Notes: a model not told the origin generated them from the sequence alone. A DNA stretch of 64,000 nt from Augochlora pura (GCF_028453695.1 NC_135781.1:6336779-6400778), one strand, 5' to 3'; shown: positions 1 through 13,088, counted from the stretch's first letter. Translations and numbers: made by a program.

Positions 1-1
1 C

Positions 2-454
2 GACTCGGTCGCCCTGTCCAGCGCACAGAATCCCGCGAAGCGGCCAGCCACTGGAACAACCAGCGGCCTGTCCTCCAGTTTCGTCAACTCTATACCAACC
101 GTACAAATACCGAGCATATCCAGTCAAGAGCATCACCAATTTTACGGATCCAGCACGACAGGAGCGTGGACCTATTCGACGCATCACGGCCAGCCGACCG
201 CGCACGTCAACTCCGTTCATTATCCGGCGCATCCGCATCATCCGCATCAGCATCCGCATTCGCATTCTCATCCTCATCCACACGCACACGCTCATCCCCA
301 TCCCCATACGCATCCGCATCCTCACACACATCCGCATTCGCATCCACATCCCCATGGACATCCCCATCCTCATCCGCATCCTCATCCTCACCCTCATTCG
401 CACCCTCACCCCCATCCCCATAGCTCAGGAGCATCCCTGTATGGACCACGATAA
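2..454 (+). CDS. C-terminal exon of a His-Pro-rich protein, 5' end outside window
   Basis: An open frame enters from the left edge and ends at TAA 452-454, giving about 150 residues. The first half is Ser/Thr/Pro-rich with short polar motifs such as SSQEHHQFYG and GAWTYSTHHGQ. The second half is almost pure alternating His-Pro, His-Ser and His-Ala. Alternating His-Pro tracts are the hallmark of the PRD repeat of insect developmental transcription factors such as paired and bicoid, so I infer the tail of a homeobox, Pax or similar regulator. No DNA-binding domain lies inside the window, so the family is not established. The other frames through the repeat are also open, a by-product of the repeat. 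The low-complexity frame could also belong to an unrelated nuclear protein. Confidence 0.7.
   Translation, partial: DSVALSSAQNPAKRPATGTTSGLSSSFVNSIPTVQIPSISSQEHHQFYGSSTTGAWTYSTHHGQPTAHVNSVHYPAHPHHPHQHPHSHSHPHPHAHAHPHPHTHPHPHTHPHSHPHPHGHPHPHPHPHPHPHSHPHPHPHSSGASLYGPR
230..422 (+). repeat. Degenerate CAT-CCN coding repeat (His-Pro tract)
   Basis: About 190 bases of a six-base period (CAY followed by CCN, TCN or GCN) encode the His-Pro/His-Ser/His-Ala tract. Third positions vary (CCG, CCC, CCT, CCA), so the amino-acid pattern is better kept than the DNA repeat. That suggests selection on the protein rather than recent slippage. Confidence 0.85.
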
Positions 455-1617
455 CCGCTATCCGTTCGTCGAATCGGTATCGAAAGTATCGATGGAAGGT
501 GAAAGCTGAACGAGGCGCGATACCGAAGCGTTTCGCGATATTATACCAAAGAGAGCATCGGCGGCTGAATTTTACCATGTAATATATATTGTAGAGTCGA
601 CTGGATTGTATTTCTATTTATCATTGAATAATGTGGCGAAGCCGAACGAAGGCGAACTTAAAGGAAAGAAGCATTAGGAAGTAGATAAAAAAATAGAATA
701 GACGTGTAACACGAGACAATTGTTTCGCAACATTGATTGCGTCGTTCGCAACGCAATACCATTAGATGGATCGCCGTCGCGTTCAATGATGCGTACATTA
801 TTTATTCGTAACACGTAAATGTTTATTTTTGATAAATCGTCGTGCCGGAAAGCGTTTCGGGTATCGGCGACAGTTTATCGAAGATAATTTTCCAATGATT
901 AATTAGCGAGGGATCTCGCAAAGGCAAGATAGAGAGGCTCGGTGTACGCGATCATTGGAATTGCATGATACAAATCGCTGCGTACGTGTCGTAGGTCCGT
1001 GGCTCGTCGGTCGAAAAAGAAAGTGCCTTTTGTAGGAGCAAAGTGCATCTATTTATACAGGGTGTCTGAAATGCCAAACGAGCCTAAAACGCTCTCGAGC
1101 CAAGTCGGGAAAGTAAACGCACCGTGACAACCCATAAGAGAGCTTGGCTACTAAGTGCCTTAATAAATTATTCTCCGAGTATCGTGTGCCATTGCGTCTC
1201 GAAATTTCTTTTCCCAGCGAAACCTACTTCTGACCACTTGTCCTCCCCCTCGCGCTCCCCTTCCCTCGTTCTCTGTTTCTCTTTCAAAAACCGTTGACAT
1301 CGCGAGTTGAACCCGAACCGAATCTGGACGACCGAGATTGTTCGTGTTGCAACAAATCGACGTAGCCCGAGTCCACAGTGTTTCGTTGAACGAATGCAAC
1401 TGGTAGACCGGCGAAAACTACATACACGAGACGCGTCATCGCGTTCGCTTTTTGAACTATTCCCCGCGAGGTTTCTACAGTCCCGCGGCAACGATTTCCC
1501 AACTCCGACGGTTAAACGGTACTTGACGCCGCATTTGTAACGTTCAGAACGACGAGTCAATGCCAATGAAGCGACACAGGTCGCTCAAAGATTTCGCGGG
1601 ACCTGGACGCGACCTAA

Positions 1618-1668
1618 CGAGACAAGACGAGACGAAACGAGACGAGACGAAACCAGACCAGACACGAC
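1618..1668. repeat. GACGA-type pentamer microsatellite
   Basis: Imperfect tandem copies of GAGAC/GACGA/AACGA spaced five bases apart. Confidence 0.8.
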
Positions 1669-4135
1669 TCCGTCGGTGGGTGCGCGTTCCAGAACGAATG
1701 AACCGACGTGGCTCGTGATTGATGGCCACGCGAAGATCCCGTTGTGTAAACATATTATGAACGTACCCTTAATGACTCTCGGTGAAGATTTTCTTGTAGA
1801 CAGTCAGAGAACGTTTCGCAGAGACCGGTACACGCTCGTGGGATACAACTGTTGCGCGTTGCCGCAAAAAAAAAAAAAGAAATGAGGAAAAAAAGATAGA
1901 AGTAACGAAAAAATACATCGGATCGCCAGCTGTTCCAGCATTGGTAGGCGCGCGCAGTCCTCGTTCGAAGGGAATCGGACGAGTACAGGTTTCTCGTAAG
2001 GGAAAATGTCGGATGAATCCGTTGAGAGATATAATAGTGCGGTAATCGGTCGGATGTTCGCGTGTGGCGCGGGCGTGAAGTGCGAGGTGAGAAGCGCCGT
2101 GAAGTAAATAAGTTTTTCGGACCGGGGGTGTCCACCGAATCGCGGACAGAAACAATGTTCACGGAAAAAGGAATGTTGCGCTTCGAAGGAACCGGTACAC
2201 AGAGCGGAGGGACGCTTGTGCACCGGTGACGCGTGACGGCGCCGGTAATAAAAACGGTCGACGGCCCTCTCGTCTTTGCTTGTTCTTTCGTCTTTCATCT
2301 TTCTCGTAGGTGCCAGCGAAACTTGCGACTCGCCCCTGCGAAACTTGACCTTTAAACCGGGTTAGGTGTTTCGGAGTCAGCGCCGCTGGTGGTACTTCTG
2401 TTCGCGCGGATCGTCTCGTCTTGTCTCTGAGAACTCGCCGATTCTTTTGACGTGCTCGGAAACGCGTCTTCGCGACAACTGGCAAGTAGAAACAGTTGTT
2501 TCTTACGAGACAACTTTCCAACATATATATTTTGTCGGGCGATGAACAAGTCCACGCTTCGAACAAATTCTTGCATAACTCCATTCTGACAATTTTATTG
2601 GCACGATCGGGTGGTTCTCCTGTAGCGAAAGCCCACGTCTCTTTCATCAGTGACTATGATTTATCGTTCATTCGATACAAGTTCACTTTCATACAAGAAG
2701 ATTCGGTTCAAGGTAGACTTCAGAGTTCAGTTAACCGGGCGCTGATCAAATTTAGCGTTCCACTGTATTTAGAAATAGGGAATTCAATGTAAATTCGGAA
2801 GAGAAACCTTCTCGAGGAGGTCGTGTGGTGCGGGGAAACAACAACTAACCACTGCCACACCGCCGACAGTGCGGTCCCAGGACCTCCAAAGATGCATCTG
2901 GAATTTCTCACTTTCCTGTCGCGTAGCTCGTTTCTCTATCGACCCAGCACGTCCTCATCGTCGAGTTTAGAAAAGACGTACAGTAGACTGACGTAAGAGG
3001 ATTTCAGATGTTTGCCAACCGAATTGAATTGTCAATTTCCAATAGGTTATCAAAGGGAAATGTTATTTCCTGTGAAATTTCAATTTCTTAATCTTCGGGG
3101 ATAGTTTACAGGAACATTTTGAATCTCCTTATCAACTCGAACAAACGATGGGAAGAAAAACGAGCCGTTTCGCAGATCGCGGTTAAGAGTCGGTCGGCGC
3201 GAAAACTAACAGCAACAGCGTGGAGACAGATAGCGTTTCGGAGAAGAGGACGGTTTAATAAATCTCACTAATTTTCCGCTAGCAGTCCGATGGCTGCGGA
3301 TCAAAGACCGACAAATGAATCGTTTGCTAAATAGAAGAAAAAAACCTATCGAGAGAAATAGAGAAAGAAAGATGGCAGTGGGCGTAGAAGAGGGCATTGC
3401 AGGCGAGTGTGCAAGAGAGCGTGCGCGAACCGTACACGAACGCGGTTGCAAACGTGTGCGTGTATCTGTAAACTGAAACATCTCGGGGGTGAGGTATTGC
3501 GTTATCCTACGAGCCGTGAATCTGTCATCGTTAGCTACCAAAGGAAATACCGCGGCTATACGGTGCGACGAGTACCGGAGCTTTTATAGTTTTCACGCAG
3601 CCTCGCGCCACCGGGCGGTTTTTGAACCTTCCGGCGACATCATCCTTCGCTCTCCGTGGACTGAAATTTCGAATGATGTTCGATCGCATACGAAACAGCA
3701 AATTCATTTTTCTCGGAAGTGTCGCTGTAAATATGACGATTACGGTGAGCCCTTACGATATCGTTGAAAGAACAAATAAATACAAGTAATATCTATCAAT
3801 AGAAAATGAGAACGTATCGGTATTTTTTACGCAAAGCTTCACAAATCTGACAAAATTTCAGGGATCGTGATTGCAACCTGTTGCTATTGATCTGAGCTTT
3901 TTCTCAAACTACTTTCCGGATCAGTATACAGGATTTAAATACAATACAAACAAATATATGCACATATTAATCATTTTTTCTCGATGAGTTAATTTGATGG
4001 GTTTACAAGCGATTCGACGAACACTTTGAAATCGATAGATTTTTCATAAAAAGGAAAAAAGGAGAACATTCGTTATTTCGAGATACAGAGGCAGATGGAA
4101 AGTGAAATAGACAGAGGAAGAGAAAGAAAGAAAAT

Positions 4136-4155
4136 GAGAGAGAGAGAGAGAGAGA
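4136..4155. repeat. (GA)n microsatellite
   Basis: About ten uninterrupted GA dinucleotides within a purine-rich stretch. GA repeats can bind GAGA factor in insects, but nothing here ties it to a promoter. Confidence 0.85.
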
Positions 4156-5759
4156 ACAACTGCGGGCAGAGGGAGAGGCGGGCTTCCGTTTCGGTGTAAA
4201 GATCTCGAAAGAAGAGGAGCAGGCAGATCTACGTCGGTAACGCATACGACGAGCAGAAGTTCATATCCTGCGGTACCAGCCGCACGAATATGGCTGCAAT
4301 GACAGATTTACAGATTCCAGCCATCGGGCTGCTCGCTTCTTCGAGATTCTTAAAGTGTACGTTTAACGAGAGGGAAAGAGATACGCTTTGGATGGCCAGA
4401 GTGCGCGTCAAATCGCACCTCGACTGTTTATGCTTTACGTCCGCAACCTTCGTCTCCGTCTAATTCTTAAACCTTTTTTATTTTTCCTCGTTCCTCTCTT
4501 TTGCATCTTCATCCTCGCCTTCGCCCTCGCCCTTATTATTGCTGTACTTTTGTACGAATTTACTTTGCCGTTGCACGGAAATTAAAGAACAATTGAAAAA
4601 TTAACGGGAACGATAATAAGTGCGATTTCTAGCCAACCACCAGAAAAGCAGCGGGCGACCGATATAACTCGTATATGAAGGCAGAGAGGTGTAACGAGCA
4701 TCGTCGTTATTCGTACTTGAACCTTATTAATAACAACAAAGTGGAAGAGAATTCGCGTCGAATCATCGCTCTTAATTGCACGGCAGTTGAGTTGGAACAA
4801 ATATGATTTAAAATTGGATTTCGAGTAAATTTATGTTGGTGCCAAAATGTTGGCGGCACACAACCGTGTTTGTCTATATCTCTAAGTACAGCTTACTTCC
4901 TGGATCGCATCCGCGACGTATGCATCAACTTTATTCCAAAGTTTTTCATAGTAGCGTATGAATCGTTGTCGTATTTGCACCGTGGAATCAAAATGATATC
5001 GAAAGCACGCTTCTGCCTCAGTGGAAACGGGCTGGTGAGAAAGACGGACGTGTCTGTTAACGCCACGAAAACTGTCCAAGCAAGCCAAGTATCTGAAGAC
5101 AGACACTGACCGTGAACTACGAGACCTAAAAGAAGTTTACCTTATGTCGTAAATAGAGGGGACGAAACGTCTTTCTCGACTCGCGAAGCTTTCCATAGTC
5201 GGTAGCCGTTGCCACGTGCTCCTTGGACGCGAACTTACAATCAGAAGAAAACGAAAATGCAAACATTACGGTTCACAATCTTCAGATATAATCGAGTCAA
5301 AACCGTAGACCTCAGATAGTTATCCACTAATCCGAATGTATACATGCTATTTATCGATTTATTTTCTCTTTGTCCCTTTGTTTGTTTCTCGCTTAATTTT
5401 GACGATATCGTGCGATCCAAGGAATATATCGGTAAGAGAAGTTGAATACTTTCGACGATGGTGCAGAGAAAAAAGATTCTAAAGCAAAAAAATATTGTAA
5501 ACGCAGGGCGAGCCTCAAAAGATTTTCGCTGTAACATAGTCAGCAGGCATATCCTATCTCGCCGCTGGAATCCTCATATGTCTTTCATCGTGGCTTTCCA
5601 ACACCTCGCGCAGCCTCTCGGATCATTTTGCTCGGTCTCTCTTCCTCTTTTCTTCCGAGAGGCATGGCAATACGAGAAGGCAATCATATCCCATCCCACT
5701 GTCTCGACTCGACCAAAATATCGTTTCGACTACTTACCGAGTAGCTGAAGCCAGGGTCG

Positions 5760-5846
5760 CGACTCGCTTGCCTCGCCTTGCTTTGCCTCGCATTGACTCG
5801 ACTCGTCTCGCCTCGCCTCGCCTAGTATCGCCTCGTATCGCCGCGC
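5760..5846. repeat. CCTCG/ACTCG pentamer repeat
   Basis: Degenerate five-base repeat with variants CCTCG, CCTTG, ACTCG and TATCG. It opens short Arg/Leu-rich frames on both strands, which I take as artefacts. Confidence 0.8.
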
Positions 5847-6912
5847 TTTTTTTATACCACCAAAATTGTCCACCCTTATCTTTCTTTTTCTTTCACCGGA
5901 AAAATACATTATGTACACGATTGTTCGCGTGTTTACATTTCAGTTCGTAATGACCGTGACCGGGCATTGTCCTGCAAAAATACATCAAACCGTGTATCAA
6001 ATCATTTGTCACGTACGTTTATCAAAGTTTCTTATTACCTTGCGTAAAATTATAGACTACCCAGAGTTCAAGGTAACGCGGCAAACCGGTAACCTAGAAT
6101 TCTTGGCGATTAGTTAATAGTTTTCTAAACATTGTCAATCAATGTTGATCTAATTTCCTTTTTCTCACCAAAAATTTAAACTTAAGAATAATAGGAACCT
6201 TTGACAATCAATTATTGATGTTCTTGCAAATTTTACGTATTATTTGCAAGTTGGAAGAGATTAAATGTTTAAATGAATATTTACCAGATATGCAATCACG
6301 ATTAACTTTAAAGTAGCTATTTACGCTAAGGATCGCATGGATTGGCGATCTACACTATTTAATAAAAAGGTGTCACAGATTACAGATTACAAATGACAAT
6401 TAACAATAAGTTTCTCTTAAAATTTACTTAAAATCAAGTTCCAGTGATCGTCGCGCTATGACGCCACATGACGCTATCCGCAACGATGTCAGCGCCACCA
6501 AGGATTACCTTTCGTTGGTCATGTAGTTTTGTTATGTCTAATATTTCTTGACATTCTACATTGCTTAGACACTACACTACACTACACGAGTTTTTGTACT
6601 ACCTTCAACGGAACAATTCAGCGTATCACACATTTGCAAGTACAACGACCACAGCTTATGGTGAATTTGACTGATTTGTCGACTTCAAAAGTAAATAGGA
6701 CCTAACAATGTAATGTCGATGGAGAAAAGGCATTATATTTAAAAAGTGTTCGCTGTACACATAACCTCGCGTCCACTAAAACGTAATGTAAAACATTCCA
6801 ATTTTTACAATTTGTCATTCTTTAAACATCGCGTAATATAGAATTTTTGTGATTCTAATACTTTCAACATTCGGTTTACTTAATTTACAGTATAATTTCT
6901 GTAGGATCCACA

Positions 6913-8479
6913 ATGAATTCTCCAGGATCTCAGGCTCTGGAGACAGCTAAAAATATGAAAGACGTGGAAATATTTAAAAAACCTTGTGGAATTGTTAAAC
7001 GATATAGAAGGTTACAGCCGAAAATTTTAGACGAAGACACGTATGTAAGAAAAATGGGAGAAATAATTCAGAGAGACTTTTTTCCTCATCTGGATAAGCT
7101 TCAAGCTCAGAATCAGTATTTAGACGCATTGGAACAAAATGATGTGAAAAGAATGAGAGAGCTTTATGAGAAATACAGTTCTGGTCGTCCCACAACAGAG
7201 AGACCAGCTAGTCCTGCTACTTTCGAAACACCCATGAATAAAACAGAATCCGAGGATGAACAGTTGAAATCTTTAAAAACGCCTAAAGAAGTTCCCACTG
7301 TGGACAATACAAAAGAAAAAGAAAATGAGAAAGATAAAGAGGAATGCAAGAGTGGATTAGATGTTTATTTAAGTTCACATACTAGCGAGGACAATGCGAG
7401 TTTTGAAGAGATGATGGTAGAGGCAGAGAGGAGACTCAAGTTGAAATTCGCTTGGCTCTATGAGGCGGAAAAGACATCAAAAGCGTTGACGAACGACAGA
7501 ATCAAAGACATCTTGGCAATAGAAAACGGTGATAGGAAGCCAAACCAATTGGACACTTGGAGTTATAAAAACAAAAATTATATCATGTATGTTCCTGATG
7601 GAGTTGAATTAACTCCGGATGAAAGGATCGATTTGGCCAAGAAAAAACAAATAGTAGTACACGAAAATACAAGACTTCGAACGAATCCATTCAACGAACA
7701 ACAAAATAAAGAAACCATTAACGAATTAGCGAAAAATCAATCGAAAGCCAATGATGGAAAAATTGGAGTAGATGGCAAGGAAATCGTTAGGAACCCTACT
7801 CCCAGGGTGAACGGTTTCAGCTTCGTGGCAACTCCGAGTCCAAGACCCGGAGAATGCGAAAGTCCTTTGATGACGTGGGGTCAAATAGAGGGTACGCCGT
7901 TTAGATTGGACGGTGGGGATACACCTTTATTGCGAACAAGTCAAGGACCGTCGTTTCGAATGGCAGAACCGCCGAAAAGGGAACAACTGGCCCTACAGCT
8001 AGCAGAAAAAGCAGGAGAAAGACACAGGGACAGGAAAACTAAAGCGCTGGAAGCAGCTAGAAGATCGCTTGCGACGTAAGTTTGATGAACATTCTAATGT
8101 TTACAACATTGCTGTCACTAATACTTTCGTTATCATAATTATTATTATATTACACGCATGTACTATATAACTTGATTATAGGCCATCGCCAAGATCGACC
8201 ATAGATCGTTTGAGTACCATGTCTCCGGCGGCTAGAAGATTAGCTACGCAAAAACTTCGTATAGCGAGTACACCGACCCCACGAAGAACCCTGTCATCGA
8301 GGACACCATCGATAGGCATTAGAACACCGGGCACACCGAGGATACACGCACCATTGAAACCAGAAAATCGTCTTGACATCGAAAACAATAGCACTCGATC
8401 GCAAGAACCGGTTCTCACCGATAATCTGTTGAATCTGCCGCTCCAGAGACAAAGAGCAGCTGATTTCTTCAACAAATAA
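6913..8479 (+). CDS. Es2: Splicing factor ESS-2 homologue (DGCR14/Es2)
   Basis: Two exons, 6913-8075 and 8182-8479 (GTAAGT donor, TATAG acceptor), encode 486 residues, close to the usual metazoan length of about 480. The N-terminus carries the family signature: the stretch around LDEDTYVRKMGEIIQRDFFP, followed by LDKLQAQNQYLDALEQND. A charged middle, the motif TWSYKNKNYIMYVPDGVEL, the block TPSPRPGECESPLMTWGQIE and a basic C-terminus with a LSTMSPAARRLA motif all fit ESS-2/DGCR14. These nuclear proteins associate with the spliceosomal C complex. The start is the first ATG after a plausible 5' UTR acceptor at about 6892-6905. An AATAAA follows at 8639. Nothing is broken or missing. Confidence 0.95.
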
Positions 8480-8638
8480 ATTACAGGAGTAATTATCGAA
8501 TTAGTACTCCAATACTGCGCGTTGTATGCCGATCTCTATGTAAATACGTTATTGCATTTCCGAATGGTACGAAACATAAGAACGATAGAAACTTACTTCT
8601 TCATTGTCGAAGATTTACATTGTAAAATAATATTTTAT

Positions 8639-8644
8639 AATAAA
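8639..8644 (+). terminator. Poly(A) signal of Es2
   Basis: AATAAA 160 bases after the Es2 stop codon; a second copy follows at 8662-8667. Confidence 0.7.
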
Positions 8645-9080
8645 AGATTTTTCAAATGAAAAATAAACCGGTGATTAGTCTTGGTAGCCGTTGGATAAAC
8701 GTTTTCTTGTAAAAATTACGAGTTTGATCGTTGCTTTATCGTGTCAGGAATAATACAGAAGAAATATGGATGAAGTACGGAAGAAATATGTGTGAAATGC
8801 GGAAGCGGAGGAAGGTCGTGAACGACGTGCAATGTGTTTAAGGTACGACGTAGGAAATTGTGTGACGAGAAACTGTTTGACAAAACCGGATACGCGTTCG
8901 ATCTTGTTTGCATCAACATTTCAACAAACACGTTTGCTGTGCGAGAATTATTTGATCTGTCTGTATGAAGCTTGGACACAGCAAGGTTTTAAAATGCTTT
9001 TTTTAATACAACAGGAAGTACGATCAACGTTGGCACGGATTGTGCAACTTTGTTTTAAACATTTCCGCAATATTTTCGGG

Positions 9081-9090
9081 TATATAAAAG
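9081..9090 (+). promoter_or_regulatory. TATA box of the 9138 gene
   Basis: TATATAAAAG lies 57 bases before the ATG, which puts the expected transcription start near 9110. A strong TATA box fits a highly or tissue-specifically expressed secreted protein. Confidence 0.75.
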
Positions 9091-9137
9091 AGTAATTGGA
9101 AGGACAGAAACATCAGAGAAGAAGCATCTCGAACAGG

Positions 9138-11411
9138 ATGAGGTCGACTACTTTATTCAACGCTTTCGTTCTGACGGTAGCGTGCTCGTTGCTTGTTCAG
9201 GAGTTACAGGCAACATGCACATGTGGAAATTTAGGATCAGGTAAATATTATAGTCCGCTCTAATTTTGGACAAAATTTCCGAAATTGTTATTGAAAATAG
9301 AATCTCTCACTACAGCTATGGTAATTTTTGTTATAGGTACGAACCCCTGCACCTGCAGCGACACGGTCGTAAAAGCCGCAAAATTGCCGAAACCAACGTT
9401 CTTCGCAACCCCCGAAGATATTAACGATGCTGCAGCTGTGAGGAACAGTATAGTCATACCGAATACTCCATCTCTAAATGGTTACGCTAATTCGCAAAGC
9501 ACCGGCAACTTTAATTCTCTTCTATATACTAATAATGCCAACACTAACGCCTACATCAGCAGTAAAAGCGATACCGTCGCGTATAGTAACACCGACAGTG
9601 GCTTGAACGCATACAGCAGCGACAATTCCAATACGTATAGCGACGGTAGTTCAATTGCATATAACAGCAACGGTGCTATCTCATACAGCAGCAGCGATTC
9701 CGATGTGCTTAGCAACAGCAATAGCAACAGCGACACAATTACAATTACCAGCAGCAATTCGCCCGTTATTACCTCCGACAGTCTTGTCAAAAGTGATTCC
9801 GGCTGTGGCTGCAGCAAACAAATCTCGGAAACTTTGGATGTTGACGAATCATCAGATTCGAATATCAATATTGTACCCAGGTATGGTATTTAACAACTTT
9901 TAATGAAAGCGTTGATGCTCCATAATACCAATATAATATTCTATAAATTAGGATATGTATATTATATATTGCATTTTTACTTACAGTTTTACACCAATTG
10001 GCGACTTGTGCTACCCGCTTCCGATCGATTCTCGCAGTGGCAAACTAATTGAAAAAACTAGAGTGATTCCAGCCTATCCGGGACAAATTATTTGCAACAC
10101 CTGCAATCCTGCGGCACCGTATGAAATTTGTATAAATACGCACAGCGGAGAAACTACCACTAGAATGCTGAATGGTGCAACGAGCGATTCCAGTTCTTCA
10201 GTGTTTGGAATACCGAGCACCAGCACATTTGACAATTCAGGATTCAAATTAGGATCGCTGGGAAACATAAATTCCGGAACATTCGGCGGACCATCTTCCG
10301 CTTTTAGTACAACCAAATCAGGATCACTTGGAAACGGAAAATTCAGTGGATCGGCTTCCGGTCCATTTGGCGGATTTGGTGCACCGAGATTGGGATTGTT
10401 TGGAAATAGAAATTCTGGAGTATTTGGTAGATCTCAATTAGGAAAGTATAGTAGCTCGAACCTCGGAACTTTCGGTCAAAACATTCAGTCGGGCTCATCC
10501 GTATACAACAGCGTACCCTCTTCGATTTATACTGGTTCAAGCCCGCTTTTGAATGTTTCTCCAACGCCATGTGGAAGAACAACTGTTCTAGGTAGCGGTT
10601 TCGACGATGATGAAACCATAGGTTCGTCCTCTGCAACAATATATCTATCGCGTTATACTGATATTTTATAGCCGATCACAAGTTAAGATTTCCTGCTTTT
10701 CAGACGATGGTCCAACAGATTACTCGTACCCGCAAGTACCAGCTGATGCGGTGTCTCTTACCCTGGCATATAAAAATCTTCGAGCCCCAAACGTAATTTA
10801 CAGACAAGGAAAACAATTTGTACCGGAAGATAAGTTATCGTTTGGCCACCGTACGGTTCCAAACGACGTGAAAAATGAGAAAAAAATAGTAGATATTGCA
10901 GAAGAGAAACTCGTCACTGTCGACAAGCCTGTAGTTGAATTAAAGATTGCACCTCCTAGGACCGTCGTAATTGGTTCTTACGACGAACGGGAAGAGGCAA
11001 AACTCGCCGAACTCGAAGCGATCGAACGCGAGAGTATAACACAAGAAGAGGTCGTCGATCAAGGCACGGAAGGTTTGCTCACCTACAGGTAAATCAACCA
11101 CTTTTAAACGATAGATTTCCATCGAACCATTTATATACCAACTTTATTTACCATCTTCATTTACTGTTTGCAGAGATCTAGGCTATGCGCCAGTAGGTTC
11201 GATTTATGCTAACTCCAGAAGCTACAGTGGCATAATCAACGGGGAAAGTGACGACAGCATGGAAGAACCGTGCGGTTCTTTAGGTCCACCGGTACCAGGT
11301 TATATTCCGGGCTCGGTGATTGTTCAGCAAGGAGTCATCAAAGATAAATTTGCGAATTCTCCTATCGGAGACATTATTGACAAGAGGCTCGTAGTAGGAT
11401 GTGCGAACTGA
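9138..11411 (+). CDS. Unrecognised secreted protein, Ser/Asn-rich then Gly-Ser-Phe repeats
   Basis: Five exons: 9138-9240, 9337-9880, 9987-10621 (or 10591), 10704-11088 and 11174-11411. They encode about 634 residues. A signal peptide covers roughly residues 1-26 (hydrophobic core FVLTVACSLLV). The mature start has two CxC motifs, TCTCGN and PCTCSD, straddling the first intron. Next is a Ser/Asn/Asp/Tyr-rich stretch, a GCGC motif, then a Cys-containing segment (GDLCYPLP, ICNTCNP, EICIN). Exon 3 has SGSFG/GSLGN/GPFGGFG-type repeats. The C-terminal part is a non-repetitive acidic region ending in VVGCAN. The composition suggests an extracellular matrix, cuticle or egg-coat protein, but I recognise no family. 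Two in-phase donors exist for exon 3. A strong TATA box and an AATAAA flank it, so it is very likely a real gene. Confidence 0.8.
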
Positions 11412-11453
11412 TCTATTATTTATCTTCTGTACATCCATTTCTTATACGATAAA

Positions 11454-11459
11454 AATAAA
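11454..11459 (+). terminator. Poly(A) signal
   Basis: AATAAA 43 bases after the stop of the 9138 gene. Confidence 0.8.
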
Positions 11460-13088
11460 TTACTTTTTAGACTCTGAATACACATCGTAAAATTCTTATT
11501 TTTATTCCTTGTAATGTAATAAAAACCTATTGCTCCGATATTATGATACACGATTATTATACCTTATCAACATCAATGTACATGTATAGTATATGTATTT
11601 GCATATTATTACAATTATATGTAAATGTATACTTATTGTTCAGTACATTGCAAGTTATAAATCTATTGCAAAATGTTGTCAACGTTTGCAATTACATAGA
11701 ATATCATAATAGTATCGTGATAGTAATATACGCGAGTAACACAGAACTTTTATATAATCGTGCAATTATGGAAAATGCTACAAGACTTCTTTAAACAACA
11801 TAACATAAAAGAGTGACGAAAGGAGGGAATCCAAACAAGATCTTCCAACGAAGTTTATCACATGAATGGCTTTAGGCCTAATGCTTAAATTCAAGAATTA
11901 TAGTTGAAGCAAAAATGTCAACGCCTTGTAAAACCTTTTTTCGAGAAGTGAAAATAATATATTTTTTAATACAAGCACATGATTGACTAGGGCTACTAAT
12001 TATAAGACTTGATATATGTATGTCAGCGAATAAACTTATTTTGACATATTCCACGTTTGAAACCTATTTTGATTTTGTGGTTCAAAAAGAATTTCTCCTG
12101 GAGAAAAATATAAAAAAAAAATATTGCAAAGAGTTCACGGACGCACAAATTTTTAATGCGCTGTTAAGAGGATTATTCATAATAGATATATGTGGCTGTG
12201 ACATGACGTCCCGTACTCATGTTATCGACGTTATCATATAGTTAACTTCCTTCGAACTGTACGCAGACTTGTACCCTGTACAGCTCCTAGCGATACCTTC
12301 AACAGATACCAGATACATTCGATTCTCAATTTCTCCTTTTCTACTTTCTTCATTTTTGTTGTATTTTGAACATTTAACTTCGCGTTAACTTTGCTAAAAT
12401 ACTTCAACGACAGTTTAACAATATTTTAATGATATTTTAGAGGAACTATTTTCCGTTTCTATATAATTTTCGTATATAAAGAAACCCTATGAATCTAGTA
12501 TACAGATTGTTTTCATGAGTTGTAATGCATGGTATGTATATGTATACATATAATACATCGAAACTATCAAGTCATATCCGTAACACAACCCCGTATACGA
12601 AAAACTTGAATTCACCCTGAACGCATGATGCACAATATACAATTTAAAATGTACAATCTACAGTGTACAATGTATAATGTACAATCTACGGTGTACAATG
12701 TAAAATGTATAATCTACAGCGTACAATGTAAAATGTATAATATAATCTACAGCGTATAATGTAAAATGTATAATATAATCTACAGCGTACAATGTAAAAT
12801 GTATAATATAATCTACAGCGTACAATGTAAAATGTATAATCTATAGTGTACAATCCATGATGTTCCGTCTACAATGGACAATGTAAAAAACTCGTCGCGT
12901 GTACCTGTATGTTTAAACATGCGTTTAAAACTTTCGCAATGGACAGATCCTATCGCGCTACGTGCGTTTCATTTCCCCTGTTCATAAACACGTTCGTTGT
13001 TGGGATTTTATAACTTCCGCGGATAATGTTTGCTCGGTGAATTTCGTTCGCGAGCACGTTCCAGGATCTGTGAAATTTCTAGATGGAG
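11460..13088. other. AT-rich spacer before the assembly gap
   Basis: No supported gene. Short open frames (for example 12020-12241) are AT-driven and lack conserved features. The stretch contains the minisatellite at 12640-12858 and ends at the run of Ns. Confidence 0.7.
12640..12858. repeat. 28/33-bp AT-rich minisatellite
   Basis: About seven tandem units built on ATCTACAGCGTACAATGTAA followed by AATGTATA. The central copies are 33 bases because of an added ATATA, while the outer copies are about 28 and more diverged. The core TACAATGTA is itself partly palindromic. The homogeneous centre and diverged edges are typical of unequal exchange in a tandem array. Confidence 0.9.

Larger units (their letters stand above)
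455..6912. other. Long spacer without a convincing gene
   Basis: The stretch presumably starts with the 3' UTR of the His-Pro-rich gene and ends with the promoter and 5' UTR of Es2. Open frames here (the longest about 160 codons near 1.8-2.6 kb, - strand) are Arg/Ser-rich, overlap one another in several frames and show no domain, so I do not call them. Simple repeats lie at 1618-1668, 4136-4155 and 5760-5846. A lone motif resembling the MITE terminus at 49.4 kb lies at 1056-1072. A TACAC-type direct repeat at about 6573-6590 precedes Es2. Confidence 0.6.

Noticed and set aside
207..578. - strand frame rich in Asp-Ala/Asp-Gly
   Set aside because: It is the antisense shadow of the His-Pro coding repeat.
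1755..2647. Several overlapping - strand open frames of 120-164 codons
   Set aside because: They occupy competing frames, are Arg/Ser/Phe-rich, lack domains and splice context, and probably reflect a locally GC-rich, stop-poor stretch of spacer.
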